DNA of 64,000 bases from Anaerolineae bacterium. GTDB taxonomy: Bacteria; Chloroflexota; Anaerolineae; 4572-78; J111. The stretch's first letter is position 1, and the number at the start of each line of letters is the position of its first letter. The stretch spans positions 461,970 through 525,969 of the forward strand of contig JAJVIM010000004.1 of the NCBI GenBank assembly GCA_022071955.1, given 5' to 3'. A program made the position numbers and the translations under genes. Of this stretch, positions 1 through 8,337 are shown piece by piece. Under the pieces are notes generated by a model, which saw only the letters and a program-made list of their open reading frames with translations, was not told the origin of the DNA and did not search any database.

Positions 1-531
1 GGAATGCAGCAGCGGGCGCTCATCGCCATCGGCCTGGTTTGCGAGCCGGCCCTGCTGCTGGCCGATGAACCGACCACCGCCCTCGATGTGACCATTCAGG
101 CCCAGATTGTCAACCTGATGCTGCGCATCAACCGCACCCACCACACCAGTATCATTTTGGTGACTCACAATCTGGGGCTGGCCGCCGAATTTTGCCACAA
201 CATCGCCGTAATGTACGCGGGCCGCATTGTTGAGCGCGGGCCGGTGGAGCAGGTGGTTGAAAACCCGCAGCATCCCTACACTCAGGGGCTGCTGGCCTGC
301 CTGCCTCGCCTCAGCAGCCAGCGGCAGGCCATCAATCCCATCCCCGGCAACGTGCCGGATTTGGCCGAGCTGCCGCCCGGTTGCGCTTTTGCCCCGCGCT
401 GCCCGCTGGTGCAGGAGGCGTGCTGGCAGGCCGAGCTGCGGCTGCGGGCGGTTACACCCGGCCACTACGCCCGCTGCATACAGTTTGAAGCCGGTGAACG
501 CTACGTGCAGGAGGAGGTTGCTGTCCGATGA
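1..531 (+). CDS. oppD: Oligopeptide ABC transporter ATPase, OppD/DppD type (5' end outside window)
   Basis: ATPase subunit of a peptide/nickel-family ABC importer, acting on the cytoplasmic face of the membrane. The frame is open from base 1 and only the last 176 residues are present. The first residues, GMQQRALIA, are the tail of the ABC signature, so Walker A lies before the window. Visible are Walker B (LLLADEP), the D-loop (ALD), the switch histidine (LVTHN) and the C-terminal extension typical of OppD/DppD, with [13 protein letters not shown] and a Cys-containing CAFAPRCP segment. The stop codon overlaps the next start in ATGA, so the two ATPases are translationally coupled. Whether the cargo is di- or oligopeptides cannot be told. 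Confidence 0.93.
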   Translation, partial: GMQQRALIAIGLVCEPALLLADEPTTALDVTIQAQIVNLMLRINRTHHTSIILVTHNLGLAAEFCHNIAVMYAGRIVERGPVEQVVENPQHPYTQGLLACLPRLSSQRQAINPIPGNVPDLAELPPGCAFAPRCPLVQEACWQAELRLRAVTPGHYARCIQFEAGERYVQEEVAVR

Positions 532-1622
532 CATCCCAAAAAACGCCCATTCCGCTGGTTGAAGCGCGCAACATCAAAAAATATTTCCCGGTGCGGGCCA
601 GTTTTCTGGGTAAACTGCTGGCCGGCCAGCAGGACAAAATGGTCAAAGCGGTTGATGATGTCAGCCTGAAAATCTGGCCCGGCGAAACGGTGGGTCTGGT
701 GGGCGAAAGCGGCTGCGGCAAAACCACGCTGGGCCGGGTGATGACCCGCCTGCACGATCCCACCAGCGGCCAGCTTTTCTTCCAGAACCGGCCGGTGCTG
801 GGCGACCGCATCACCGTGGCCAATGGCGACCAGCTCAAACAGGCCAGCCAGGTGCTGTTTGACGACTCCGCCACGGTGAGCGCGCCGCTGGAAACCGCCG
901 ACGAGCAGACCCGCCTGCTGAGTTTTTTCCGCGTCACCCAGATTATCTTTCAAAACCCCTATTCGTCGTTGAACCCGCGCAAAACCGTGCGCGACATCAT
1001 CGGCGTGGCCCTGCGCCAGCGCGGCCTTAACGATGCCCAGGAACGGGAGGCCGAAACGCTGCGGCTGCTGGAGCGGGTGGGGCTGAGCAAGCGCCACATC
1101 GATTCTTACCCGCACCAGTTTTCCGGTGGGCAGCGGCAGCGCATTGGCATTGCCCGCTCGCTGGCGGTGCGCCCGCAGTTCATTGTGGCCGATGAGCCGG
1201 TTTCGGCGCTGGATGTCTCAATTCAGGCGCAGGTGATCAACCTGCTGCAAGAGCTGCAACAGGAATTTCACCTCACCTACCTGTTCATTGCCCACGATTT
1301 GAGCGTGATCCATTATTTGTGCAATCGGGTGGCGGTGATGTATCTGGGTCACATTGTGGAAGAGGCCGAAACCCAATCGCTGTTCAACGCGCCGCGCCAT
1401 CCGTACACGCAGGCGCTGCTGGCGGCCATCCCGGTGGTAGACAAAACCGCCCGCCGCGAGCGGATTATTCTGGAAGGCACGGTGCCCAGCCCCATCGACC
1501 CGCCGCCGGGCTGCCCTTTCCACACCCGCTGCTTTGCCAAAAAACTGCCGGAGTGTGACCGCGAGTTTCCGCCCACTTTTGAGGTGGAGGGCCACCGGGT
1601 GGCCTGCTGGCTGTACAAATAG
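528..1622 (+). CDS. oppF: Oligopeptide ABC transporter ATPase, OppF/DppF type
   Basis: Second ATPase of the peptide importer, 364 residues. Walker A is GESGCGKTT, followed by the peptide-family Q-loop [13 protein letters not shown], signature [13 protein letters not shown], Walker B FIVADEP and the H-loop FIAHD. The C-terminal region has HPYTQALL and CPFHTRC. Between Walker A and the Q-loop there are roughly 30 to 40 more residues than in typical OppF (about residues 85 to 135, containing [16 protein letters not shown]); this insertion is unexplained but does not break any motif. It starts inside the stop codon of the preceding oppD and ends before a repeat-rich spacer. Last gene of the operon in this direction. 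Confidence 0.94.
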   Translation: MTSQKTPIPLVEARNIKKYFPVRASFLGKLLAGQQDKMVKAVDDVSLKIWPGETVGLVGESGCGKTTLGRVMTRLHDPTSGQLFFQNRPVLGDRITVANGDQLKQASQVLFDDSATVSAPLETADEQTRLLSFFRVTQIIFQNPYSSLNPRKTVRDIIGVALRQRGLNDAQEREAETLRLLERVGLSKRHIDSYPHQFSGGQRQRIGIARSLAVRPQFIVADEPVSALDVSIQAQVINLLQELQQEFHLTYLFIAHDLSVIHYLCNRVAVMYLGHIVEEAETQSLFNAPRHPYTQALLAAIPVVDKTARRERIILEGTVPSPIDPPPGCPFHTRCFAKKLPECDREFPPTFEVEGHRVACWLYK

Positions 1623-1636
1623 AAAGCCTCATTCTT

Positions 1637-1706
1637 AACCGCAGAGGGCGCAAAGAACGCAGAGGATTAATAAATTTCTTTGCGAACTCTGCGCCCTCCG
1701 AGGTTA
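1637..1706. repeat. CGCAGAG-type imperfect inverted repeat
   Basis: Just after oppF, an arm reading AACCGCAGAGGGCGCAAAG (1637-1655) is mirrored by a right arm CTTTGCGAACTCTGCGCCCT (from 1678) ending in AGGTT. The same theme of CGCAGAG and CGCAAAG units recurs at 15970-16023 and 48759-48800. It could fold as a hairpin and help end oppF transcription, but there is no clean T-tract. Confidence 0.6.
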
Positions 1707-1749
1707 ATACCGTAAACAGAACTGAAATCAGTTTGAGAGTTACACTTTT

Positions 1750-1898
1750 GCCCTCATCCCCCCAACCCCCTTCTCCCAGGGGGAGAAGGGGGCGAAAAGC
1801 TTTTTTTGTGCGGTTTTGAGCGGCGAAGCCGCTCAAAACCGCACAAAGTCAATCGCTCCCCCTCCCCAATTTGGGGAGGGGGTTGGGGGGAGGGGTAC
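1750..1898. repeat. Composite palindromic repeat with 20-bp perfect stem
   Basis: The spacer between oppF and the C45 gene is a nested palindrome. The centre is a perfect 20-bp stem with a 3-base loop (arms 1805-1824 and 1828-1847; core TTTTGAGCGGC-GAA-GCCGCTCAAAA). Outside it, C-rich CCCCCCAACCCCCT and G-rich AGGGGGTTGGGGGG tracts (about 1759-1772 and 1878-1891) pair with each other. The core recurs at 8276-8316 with different flanks. No coding potential is visible. Probably a dispersed non-autonomous repeat that may also act as a transcription barrier. Confidence 0.75.
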
Positions 1899-1941
1899 AG
1901 AAAGTGCAATTTTCATTCCGGCTTCAGTAAAGGACAAAAAA

Positions 1942-3033
1942 ATGGCAAATACTCCGGTTCGAGTTTTTGAGGTCAGCGGCACTCACTTTGAGATGGGGGT
2001 TCAGCACGGCCAGCAGGCGGTGTCGCTGCGGGCGCATATTCTCACGGCGATGGAGGCCCGTTTTGCCCAACTGGCCGCCGATGGCGCGGACGAGTCTTTT
2101 GAGGCGCTGGTAACCAAAACCGCCCAGCTTTTGCACACGGTTGACCCCGCCACCATCGACCTGATGCGCGGGTTGGCCGCCGGACTGGACATTCCGTTTG
2201 AGCTGCTGCTGCGCTACAACCTGGTTGCCTTTCTGCGCGATGCGCTGACCACCCGCCCCGCCCCCAGCGAAGGCTGCACCACATGGGCCGCCGCCGGAGC
2301 CGCCACCCGCAGCGGCCAGCCCATTTTAGCCAAAAACCGCGATTACAACCTGGAACACCTGCCCCTGCAAGTGGTAGTGCGGGCCGAACCGGCGGCGGGC
2401 TATCGCTACACCTACGTTACCAGCGCTGGTAGTCCCGGCGTGTTTGTGGCGGGGCTGAATGAGGCCGGGTTGGCATTGGTGGATACACACGTGTCCACGC
2501 CAGATGTGGGGCCGGGCCTGCCCACCTACGCCCTGTCGATGCACATTTTAGAAGAGCACCACTCGGTGCGCTCGGCGCTGGCTTATTTGCAGCACACCCC
2601 GCGGCTGGGCCGCAACAACTTGCTGCTGGCCGATGCCGGCGGCGATGTGGCTCTGTTTGAACTGGGCCATCGCCACAGCGCCATTGTTGAAGCCGATAAC
2701 GGCCTGCTGGTAAACGCCAACCATTTTTGCAGCCCCACCATGCAGCACTGGTTTGTGGATACCAACCCGCCCCCCCTGCGCGGCAACAGCCGGCAGCGCT
2801 GCGACACCGTGCGGGCGCTGCTTGAGCCAGCGCGCGGCCAGATCGACTTGCCACTGGCCCGGCAAATTATGGCCCACCACGGCGGCCCGCTGGATTCCAT
2901 CTGCCGCCACCCGCTGCTGCAAGCCGATACCAGCACCATCTCGGCTACGATCTTTTTCCCCGCCGAGCGCCGGCTGCATTTTTGCCACGGCCAGCCCTGC
3001 GCCGGGCAATATCAGGTGTTTGGGTACAATTGA
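1942..3033 (+). CDS. Peptidase C45 / acyl-CoA:6-APA acyltransferase-like Ntn hydrolase
   Basis: 363 residues. The family are Ntn hydrolases that cleave themselves before a cysteine and then hydrolyse or transfer acyl groups on amide bonds. The hallmark is present: SEGCTTWAAAG with the predicted nucleophile Cys112, followed by LAKNRDYN. An upstream in-frame ATG at 1816 lies inside the palindromic repeat, so I take ATG 1942, which has AAAGGAC just upstream and opens with the usual VFEVSGTHFEMGVQHG. No signal peptide is seen, so the enzyme is likely cytoplasmic. It follows the peptide importer at 319 bp on the same strand, which suggests an imported acylated peptide or amino acid as substrate; the actual substrate is unknown. 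Confidence 0.85.
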   Translation: MANTPVRVFEVSGTHFEMGVQHGQQAVSLRAHILTAMEARFAQLAADGADESFEALVTKTAQLLHTVDPATIDLMRGLAAGLDIPFELLLRYNLVAFLRDALTTRPAPSEGCTTWAAAGAATRSGQPILAKNRDYNLEHLPLQVVVRAEPAAGYRYTYVTSAGSPGVFVAGLNEAGLALVDTHVSTPDVGPGLPTYALSMHILEEHHSVRSALAYLQHTPRLGRNNLLLADAGGDVALFELGHRHSAIVEADNGLLVNANHFCSPTMQHWFVDTNPPPLRGNSRQRCDTVRALLEPARGQIDLPLARQIMAHHGGPLDSICRHPLLQADTSTISATIFFPAERRLHFCHGQPCAGQYQVFGYN

Positions 3034-3106
3034 GGACACCCCTAATTCCTGATTATTTTCAAGAGAGACTAACTGAGGCTGCGATGCTTCAACGGGGAAT
3101 AAAAAT

Positions 3107-3134
3107 GGAGTCCAAAACTACAGTTTTGGACTCC
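3107..3134. terminator. 12-bp hairpin between convergent genes
   Basis: Perfect 12-bp stem GGAGTCCAAAAC / GTTTTGGACTCC with loop TACA, sitting between the plus-strand C45 gene and the minus-strand VWA operon. There is no T-run on either side, so classical Rho-independent termination is only possible, not clear. The rest of the 3034-3202 spacer contains short CTGACTCCTG-like filler repeats. Confidence 0.4.
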
Positions 3135-3202
3135 TGCCGCAAACTTTTAGAAACCGGGACAGGAATCATCTACCCCTAATTCCTGACTTCTGACTCCTGT
3201 TT

Positions 3203-4249
3203 TTAGGGCAACGGCTGCCACATCAGCGAAAGGACAATGGCCAGCCCGGCCAGCAGCGCGCCCACCGCGGTAAAGGCCACGCTGATTTCGGTGGTTTCGT
3301 GCCGGGTGATGAGATACGTGGGCAGATTTTGAAAAACTTCCTGCAACTCACCGGCGCTTTCCGGGGCGTAGTAATCGCCGCCGGTCATATCCGCAATTTC
3401 TTTGAGCGTTTCCTCATCAATCCCCCGCCGAAACCGGCCGCCCCCGCCGCCAAAAAATTGACCGCCGCCATACGGGTCCAGCGCGAGGCCGCACTCCATT
3501 GAGCCGCCGTTGGCCGTGCCAAAGCCGATGGTGTACACCCGCACGCCCCGATCGACGGCTTCCTGCGCGGCCACCAGCGGCGGCAAACCCTGATTGCTGG
3601 CGCCATCGGTGAGCAAAACAATGATGGAAGGCGCGTATGCGCCTTTGGGCACCGGTGTGGGTTTAATGGCAGGTGCTGGCCCCCTGGTGGTGACCGGCGC
3701 AACCGTCCCATCGATTTCGGCGATGGCCGCCAGCGACTCAAGAATGGCGCTGCCGATAGCCGTGCGCCGGCCGGTGGTCAGGCTGTTGATGGCATCGCCC
3801 AGCACTTCCGTGTCTGTGGTGGGCGGCAAAATCAACTCTGCGAAGCCGGCAAAAGCCACAATGCCGATGTGCGTGCTGGCCTGCTGGCTGTCAACAAACA
3901 ACATCGCTGCTTCCTTGGCCGCGGTTAAGCGGTTGGGCGCAATATCGTTGGAGCACATACTGCGCGAAACATCCATTGCCAAAATAATGTTGGCCCGGCC
4001 GGTAGGCACGCTGACAATGGCCACTGGTCGAGCCAGAGCCAGAATCAGGCCGATGAGCGCCAGCAGAAACAGCACAAACGGCAAATGTCGCCGCCACCAC
4101 GATTGCTGCGGCAGCGCCTGGCGCAGCAGCGACAGGCTGGAATAGCGCACGGCAAATGGCCGGCGACGGCGCAGCAGCCACACGTACCCGGCCACAATCA
4201 GCGGGATGAGTCCCAGTAACAGCAAAAATCCGGGCCAGAGTAGGTTCAT
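3203..4249 (-). CDS. VWA-domain membrane protein (BatA/BatB-like), second copy
   Basis: 348 residues from ATG 4249, chosen because GGGGGGACG precedes it at good spacing; a longer frame to 4288 would overlap the upstream gene. Two N-terminal membrane segments (about residues 5-24 and 55-74) precede a von Willebrand A domain with the MIDAS motif DVSRSM (Asp93). A third membrane segment lies near the C-terminus (VGALLAGLAIVLSL). A Pro/Thr-rich loop and a Gly-rich patch (GGGQFFGGGGG) interrupt the VWA domain. It is the last gene of the moxR-DUF58-VWA-VWA operon, 22 bp after its paralogue. The family is tied to MoxR chaperone activity; the client is unknown. Confidence 0.88.
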   Translation of the reverse strand: MNLLWPGFLLLLGLIPLIVAGYVWLLRRRRPFAVRYSSLSLLRQALPQQSWWRRHLPFVLFLLALIGLILALARPVAIVSVPTGRANIILAMDVSRSMCSNDIAPNRLTAAKEAAMLFVDSQQASTHIGIVAFAGFAELILPPTTDTEVLGDAINSLTTGRRTAIGSAILESLAAIAEIDGTVAPVTTRGPAPAIKPTPVPKGAYAPSIIVLLTDGASNQGLPPLVAAQEAVDRGVRVYTIGFGTANGGSMECGLALDPYGGGQFFGGGGGRFRRGIDEETLKEIADMTGGDYYAPESAGELQEVFQNLPTYLITRHETTEISVAFTAVGALLAGLAIVLSLMWQPLP

Positions 4250-4271
4250 CAGCGTCCCCCCAATACTACTA

Positions 4272-5279
4272 TTACGGCACGCGGCCAAACCACAGCAGCG
4301 AAAACGCGCCGCCGGCCAGCAAAATCAGGAGGCTGGTGCCCGCAAAAATAGAGGTCACTTCCATCTTTTCCGGTTTCACCACCAGTTCCGGGTTGATGTT
4401 TTGGTAGATGGCCTGTAATTCCTCTTCGCTGGTGGCGTTGTAATACTGGCCGTCGGTTACCGCCGAAATTTGCTTGAGCATATCCTCATCGAGCTGGGTG
4501 AAAACCGTGAAGCCGTTCACTTCCAGCGTGGTGCCGGCGGCGCTGCCAAGGCCCACCGTGTAAATGCGCACGCCGCGGTCGGCGGCCAGCCGGGCGGCCT
4601 CAATCGGGTTGGGGTCAAGGTTGTTTTCGCCGTCGGTGAGCAGGACGATAACGGCCGGCGTGTATTGGCCGGCCGGTACCGGGGTTGGGGTGGGCGTGGG
4701 CGCCGGAGTCAGATCGGTGTAGAGCCGCGGCGCCGGCTCTTCTTTGGCGGTGAGCGTGTTGAGCGACGCAAAAATACCGTTGGCCAGCGAGGTGCCCTGC
4801 TGCGGCTCCAGCCGGTTGATCGTGGCCAAAATCAGTTCCTGGTCATTGGTGGGGGCCTGCACGGCAAAACCGCTCTCGCTGAAGGCCACCACCCCCACCA
4901 GCACGCTGGCCGGCTGCTGGGCCACAAACTCCCGGGCCGCGGCTTTGGCCGCTTCCATGCGGGTTGGCTGCAAATCGGTGGCGGCCATGCTGCCAGACAC
5001 ATCAAACGCCAAAATGACCGAGCCTTCGATCCGAGGCAGGCTGACCACAGCCTGAGGCCGGGCCAGAGCCAGCAGCATGCCGCTGAAACCCAGCAGAAAG
5101 AGCGCCGCCGGCAGGTGACGCTGCCAGCCGGCCGGGCGACCGGCCGCCCCGGCATCAAGCCCAAAGCTGCCGTACTTCACCACCAGTCGCCGCCGGCGCT
5201 GCTGCAGCCGCAGATACAGCGCCGCCAGCGGCAAAATTAATAACAACGATAACAGCATCATCGGCCAGATGAAAGACAT
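4272..5279 (-). CDS. VWA-domain membrane protein (BatA/BatB-like), first copy
   Basis: 335 residues. N-terminal membrane segment (residues 5-24), basic stretch QQRRRRL, second membrane segment (about 56-74), then a VWA domain with an intact MIDAS motif DVSGSM (Asp93) and LLTDGENN later, and a C-terminal membrane segment. A proline/threonine linker (TPAPTPTPTPVPAG) sits inside the domain. It is 8 bp downstream of the DUF58 gene and 22 bp upstream of the second VWA gene; the two VWA proteins share plan and motif positions, so they look like a tandem duplication that diverged. Probably forms a membrane complex with the MoxR ATPase. Confidence 0.9.
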   Translation of the reverse strand: MSFIWPMMLLSLLLILPLAALYLRLQQRRRRLVVKYGSFGLDAGAAGRPAGWQRHLPAALFLLGFSGMLLALARPQAVVSLPRIEGSVILAFDVSGSMAATDLQPTRMEAAKAAAREFVAQQPASVLVGVVAFSESGFAVQAPTNDQELILATINRLEPQQGTSLANGIFASLNTLTAKEEPAPRLYTDLTPAPTPTPTPVPAGQYTPAVIVLLTDGENNLDPNPIEAARLAADRGVRIYTVGLGSAAGTTLEVNGFTVFTQLDEDMLKQISAVTDGQYYNATSEEELQAIYQNINPELVVKPEKMEVTSIFAGTSLLILLAGGAFSLLWFGRVP

Positions 5280-5287
5280 CAGCCTGA

Positions 5288-6199
5288 CTACCTTCTCCGC
5301 TGCTGCCGCAGCGAGGCAAAACGGACAATGGCCCGCACCAAATCCTCGTCGGTAGAGAGTGACAGCGCATCGACACCGGCCTGTTTAAAGGTTTGGCTCA
5401 ATTGAGCTTCGCGTAGTGAAGTTGCCTCCTGAAATCGCCGTCGGAAATTTTTGTCCCGCGTATCTACATAAAGCTGCTCGCCGGTTTCCGCATCTTCCAA
5501 AATCATAGGGCCGATGTCCGGCAATTCCACCTCGCGCGGGTCCCACAGGCGGATGGCCAGCACCTCGTGCCGGCGATTGAGCAGATTCAACGGCCGCTCC
5601 CAGCCGGGCGCGCTGATAAAATCGGAAATAATGAAAATCAGCGAGCGCCGTTTGATCGAATGCAGTCCGGCTTGCAGCAGCGGGGTTAAATTGGTAAACG
5701 TTGAGTGGGACAGGCGCGGCTGTTTGAGCAAATCGTTGAGCAGGCGCAGCACCTGAATCCGTCCGCCGCGGGGCGGAATAACCCGCTCAACCTGGCTGCC
5801 GCCGCTGGCGAAAATGGCTCCCACCCGGTTGCCGTGGCGGGTGAGCAGCCGGGCCAGCGTGGTTACAAAATCAACCAGCACCGTCCGTTTGAGGTGTTGG
5901 GACTGGACCGTGCCAAAATCCATCGACGGACTCAGATCGAGCAAAAACCAGGCCGTGAGTTCGCGCTCTTCCACGTATTGGCGCACGTAGGGCCAATTCA
6001 TGCGCGCGGTCACGTTCCAGTCAATGTAACGGATGTCGTCTTCGGGCTGGTATTCGCGCAGGTCGGCAAAATCGACCCCGTAGCCGTAAAACAGACTGCG
6101 ATAATCGCCCTGCAGCAGCCCGTCGAGGCGGCGGATCACCTGCCAGTCGAGCCGCAGTAAAATTCGTTCAGGCGTTGTAACGGACGCGGGCCGGCTCAT
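5288..6199 (-). CDS. DUF58 domain protein
   Basis: 303 residues from ATG 6199, which begins MSRPASVTTPERILLRL; this start lies 32 bases inside the end of moxR, a common arrangement. It has the DUF58 signature YGVDFADLREYQPEDDIR followed by IDWNVTAR, then a VWA-like fold with LDLSPSMDFG, close to a MIDAS motif. DUF58 proteins are almost always encoded beside moxR and are thought to act with it in folding or metal insertion of envelope or enzyme complexes. No membrane segment is evident. Second gene of the operon. Confidence 0.92.
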   Translation of the reverse strand: MSRPASVTTPERILLRLDWQVIRRLDGLLQGDYRSLFYGYGVDFADLREYQPEDDIRYIDWNVTARMNWPYVRQYVEERELTAWFLLDLSPSMDFGTVQSQHLKRTVLVDFVTTLARLLTRHGNRVGAIFASGGSQVERVIPPRGGRIQVLRLLNDLLKQPRLSHSTFTNLTPLLQAGLHSIKRRSLIFIISDFISAPGWERPLNLLNRRHEVLAIRLWDPREVELPDIGPMILEDAETGEQLYVDTRDKNFRRRFQEATSLREAQLSQTFKQAGVDALSLSTDEDLVRAIVRFASLRQQRRR

Positions 6200-7178
6200 G
6201 CAAAGGCACCTCTGGCATTGGAATACGGTCAATAATTTTTTGCAGCAGGTCGTCGCCGGTTACGTTATCCGACAGCGCCTCGTATGACAGCACCAGCCGG
6301 TGCCGGATCACATCGAGGGCCATATCCCGCACATCCTGCGGCAGGGCGTAGGCGCGCCCGCGCACAAAGGCCAGCGCCCGCCCGGCCAGAATCAGGTTGA
6401 TGGAGGCGCGCGGGCTGGCGCCAAACATAATGTACGGCTCCAGTTCTTTCAAGCTGATCTCTTTGGGCTGGCGTGTGGCCATAACCAGTTTCACCGCGTA
6501 TTCAATGAGCGCCGGGTCGGCGTACACTTTATCGACTTCCTGCTGCAAGTCCAGCAACTGCTCGGTGGTGAGCACTTTTTGCACCGCCTGCAGCATGCCG
6601 GTCATCCGCTCCACAATCACAAATTCTTCGGTGGCGCTGGGGTAGCCCACCAGCACTTTGAGCATAAAGCGGTCAACCTGCGCTTCCGGCAGGGCGTAAG
6701 TGCCTTCGGCCTCGATGGGGTTTTGGGTGGCCAGCACCAAAAACGGGTTGGGCACTTTAAAGCTTTCGCGGCCAATGGTGACCTGCCGCTCCTGCATCAC
6801 CTCCAGCAGGGCGCTTTGCACTTTGGCCGGAGCGCGGTTGATCTCATCGGCCAGCAGCAGGTTGGTAAACACCGGCCCCAGCGAGGTATTAAATTCACCG
6901 CTTTTTTGGTTATAAATACGCGTGCCGATCAAATCGGCGGGCACAAGATCGGGGGTAAACTGGATGCGTTTGAACTCGCCGCCAATCACTTGAGCCAGGG
7001 TTTTGATGGCCATTGTTTTGGCCAGGCCGGGCACGCCTTCAACCAGAATGTGGCCACGGGCCAGCAGCGCCACCACCAGCCGTTCCAGCAAATGGTCCTG
7101 CCCGACAATGATTTTTTTGACCTCGTACAGCACCCGTTCCATCGGCTGGCGGTCTTCGGGCCGTTTGTATTGGTCCAT
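6168..7178 (-). CDS. moxR: MoxR-family AAA+ ATPase
   Basis: 336 residues. MoxR AAA+ ATPases are chaperone-like and work with VWA partners. Walker A is GVPGLAKT (residues 48-55), Walker B LLLADEINRAP (Asp111, Glu112), sensor 1 LATQNPIEAEGTY, and the C-terminal lid has SPRASINL. The start at 7178 has AAAGGAGACGCCC upstream. First gene of the four-gene operon moxR-DUF58-VWA-VWA; all four are spaced by at most 22 bp or overlap. The upstream spacer carries a 28-bp perfect palindrome. Confidence 0.96.
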   Translation of the reverse strand: MDQYKRPEDRQPMERVLYEVKKIIVGQDHLLERLVVALLARGHILVEGVPGLAKTMAIKTLAQVIGGEFKRIQFTPDLVPADLIGTRIYNQKSGEFNTSLGPVFTNLLLADEINRAPAKVQSALLEVMQERQVTIGRESFKVPNPFLVLATQNPIEAEGTYALPEAQVDRFMLKVLVGYPSATEEFVIVERMTGMLQAVQKVLTTEQLLDLQQEVDKVYADPALIEYAVKLVMATRQPKEISLKELEPYIMFGASPRASINLILAGRALAFVRGRAYALPQDVRDMALDVIRHRLVLSYEALSDNVTGDDLLQKIIDRIPMPEVPLHEPARVRYNA

Positions 7179-7230
7179 TGGGCGTCTCCTTTGAAAATAA
7201 ACGAATCTGAGAATCAGCGAGTCAGCGAAT

Positions 7231-7258
7231 GTAGGGGCGCTTCGCGAAGCGCCCCTAC
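7231..7258. repeat. 28-bp perfect palindrome
   Basis: GTAGGGGCGCTTCG followed directly by its reverse complement, between the protease gene (ending 7328 on the minus strand) and moxR. It could end transcription of the protease gene or be a dispersed repeat unit. No other copy was noticed in this window. Confidence 0.7.
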
Positions 7259-7327
7259 CACATTTTCACCTGTGCCAGGTACAGGCATTCTTTGCTGCCG
7301 TTCCGGTTGGAACTGTCGTACTCCTTT

Positions 7328-8077
7328 TTAATACGGCGGCAAACCGGCCGCGCCGCCGGCAATATTGATCGGCACGGCAAAGCCAATGCCAATAAACACA
7401 TCCTGCTTGGTGGGGTTGGCCAGCGCGGTGACAATACCCACCACGTGGCCCTGTCGATTGAGCAGCGGCCCGCCGGAATTGCCGGGATTCACCGCTGCGT
7501 CAATCTGGATCAAGCCATTCAGTTTTTGGTCACTATTTTGGGGGCGGAAAGAGCGGTCGAAGCCGGAGATAACGCCGGCGCTCATTGAGCTGTACAGGCC
7601 GAGCGGATTGCCCACCACAAACGCCTCGTCGCCAACGTGCATGGCGTTGGGGTTGCCCAGTACGGCGGGCACAAGCGCCTGCGGCGGTTGGCTGGCGCGG
7701 ATTACGGCGATGTCATTTTCCGGCTGTTCAACAATCACCCGCGCGCTCGATTGGGTGCCATCGGCAAAGAAAACCTGAATATCGGTGGCTTTGGCCACAA
7801 CGTGGAGGCTGGTCAAAATGTCGCCGCCGGTGTTGATCACAATTCCGCTGCCAACGCCGTGGCCTTCGTCGCCGTTGTCATCCGGGGCTTCGGTTTCGAT
7901 GAACACCAGTGAGGGGCGGATGGCCTGATACACCCGCGCCGAATAGGCCGGCGGCGGCGTGACCGAGGCTATAACCTGCACAATCGAGTCGTTGACTTCG
8001 CGGGTGGTGAGTTGGGGCGGGGCGGGATTAAAGAAGTTGTAAAGCAATAAAGCCACAAACGCGGCCAGCACACCCAA
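7328..8077 (-). CDS. HtrA-like trypsin-type serine protease without PDZ domain
   Basis: About 250 residues. An N-terminal membrane anchor (GVLAAFVALLLYNFF) is followed by an S1C-type protease domain with the triad His (LTSLHVVAKA), Asp (ENDIAVI) and Ser (PGNSGGPLL). Typical DegP/HtrA proteins carry a C-terminal PDZ domain; here the protein stops right after the protease domain. The start is uncertain: the only standard codon is TTG 8077, which falls in the middle of the anchor. The frame stays open to about 8200 and encodes a basic lead (LWRQHLLRLYSYSRS) that would suit a signal anchor, but contains no ATG, GTG or TTG. Likely acts in envelope protein quality control. Confidence 0.85.
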   Translation of the reverse strand: MGVLAAFVALLLYNFFNPAPPQLTTREVNDSIVQVIASVTPPPAYSARVYQAIRPSLVFIETEAPDDNGDEGHGVGSGIVINTGGDILTSLHVVAKATDIQVFFADGTQSSARVIVEQPENDIAVIRASQPPQALVPAVLGNPNAMHVGDEAFVVGNPLGLYSSMSAGVISGFDRSFRPQNSDQKLNGLIQIDAAVNPGNSGGPLLNRQGHVVGIVTALANPTKQDVFIGIGFAVPINIAGGAAGLPPY

Positions 8078-8275
8078 AGAAAACAGCAGGGCGCTCCGGC
8101 TATAGCTGTAGAGGCGCAGTAAATGTTGTCGCCATAGCTTTAATGGTGAAACAATTGATTCGCCTATTTTTCCCCCCGTGAAAAAAATGCCTGCAACCGA
8201 TTATTGAGTTAACTAAAAATTGGAAATATGGGTTATTGTAGGGGTTTTTCCTTAAACAAACCTGAGAGGAATTTT

Positions 8276-8316
8276 GGTGTCAGTTTTGAGCGGCAAAGCC
8301 GCTCAAAACTGACACC
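8276..8316. repeat. Palindromic repeat, second copy of TTTTGAGCGGC core
   Basis: Perfect 19-bp stem (8276-8294 with 8298-8316) and AAA loop. The inner 11 bp of each arm (TTTTGAGCGGC) match the hairpin at 1805-1847, whereas the outer bases differ yet still pair. It lies 21 bp past the end of the methyltransferase gene (minus strand) and could terminate that operon. The rest of the 8078-8337 spacer shows no gene. Confidence 0.75.
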
Positions 8317-8337
8317 GTCTCCGGCACGATGGCGGTG

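Noticed and set aside
1750..1898. Palindromic block as a CRISPR or RNA gene
   Set aside because: It is one nested palindrome without spaced direct repeats, and no known RNA family fits.
4470..5240. Long open frame on the plus strand opposite the first VWA gene
   Set aside because: It is antisense to a gene with an intact MIDAS motif and operon context; high GC with codon bias keeps the opposite frame open. The same holds for long antisense frames at 6300-7331, 8380-9531, 10398-11237 and 18169-19443.
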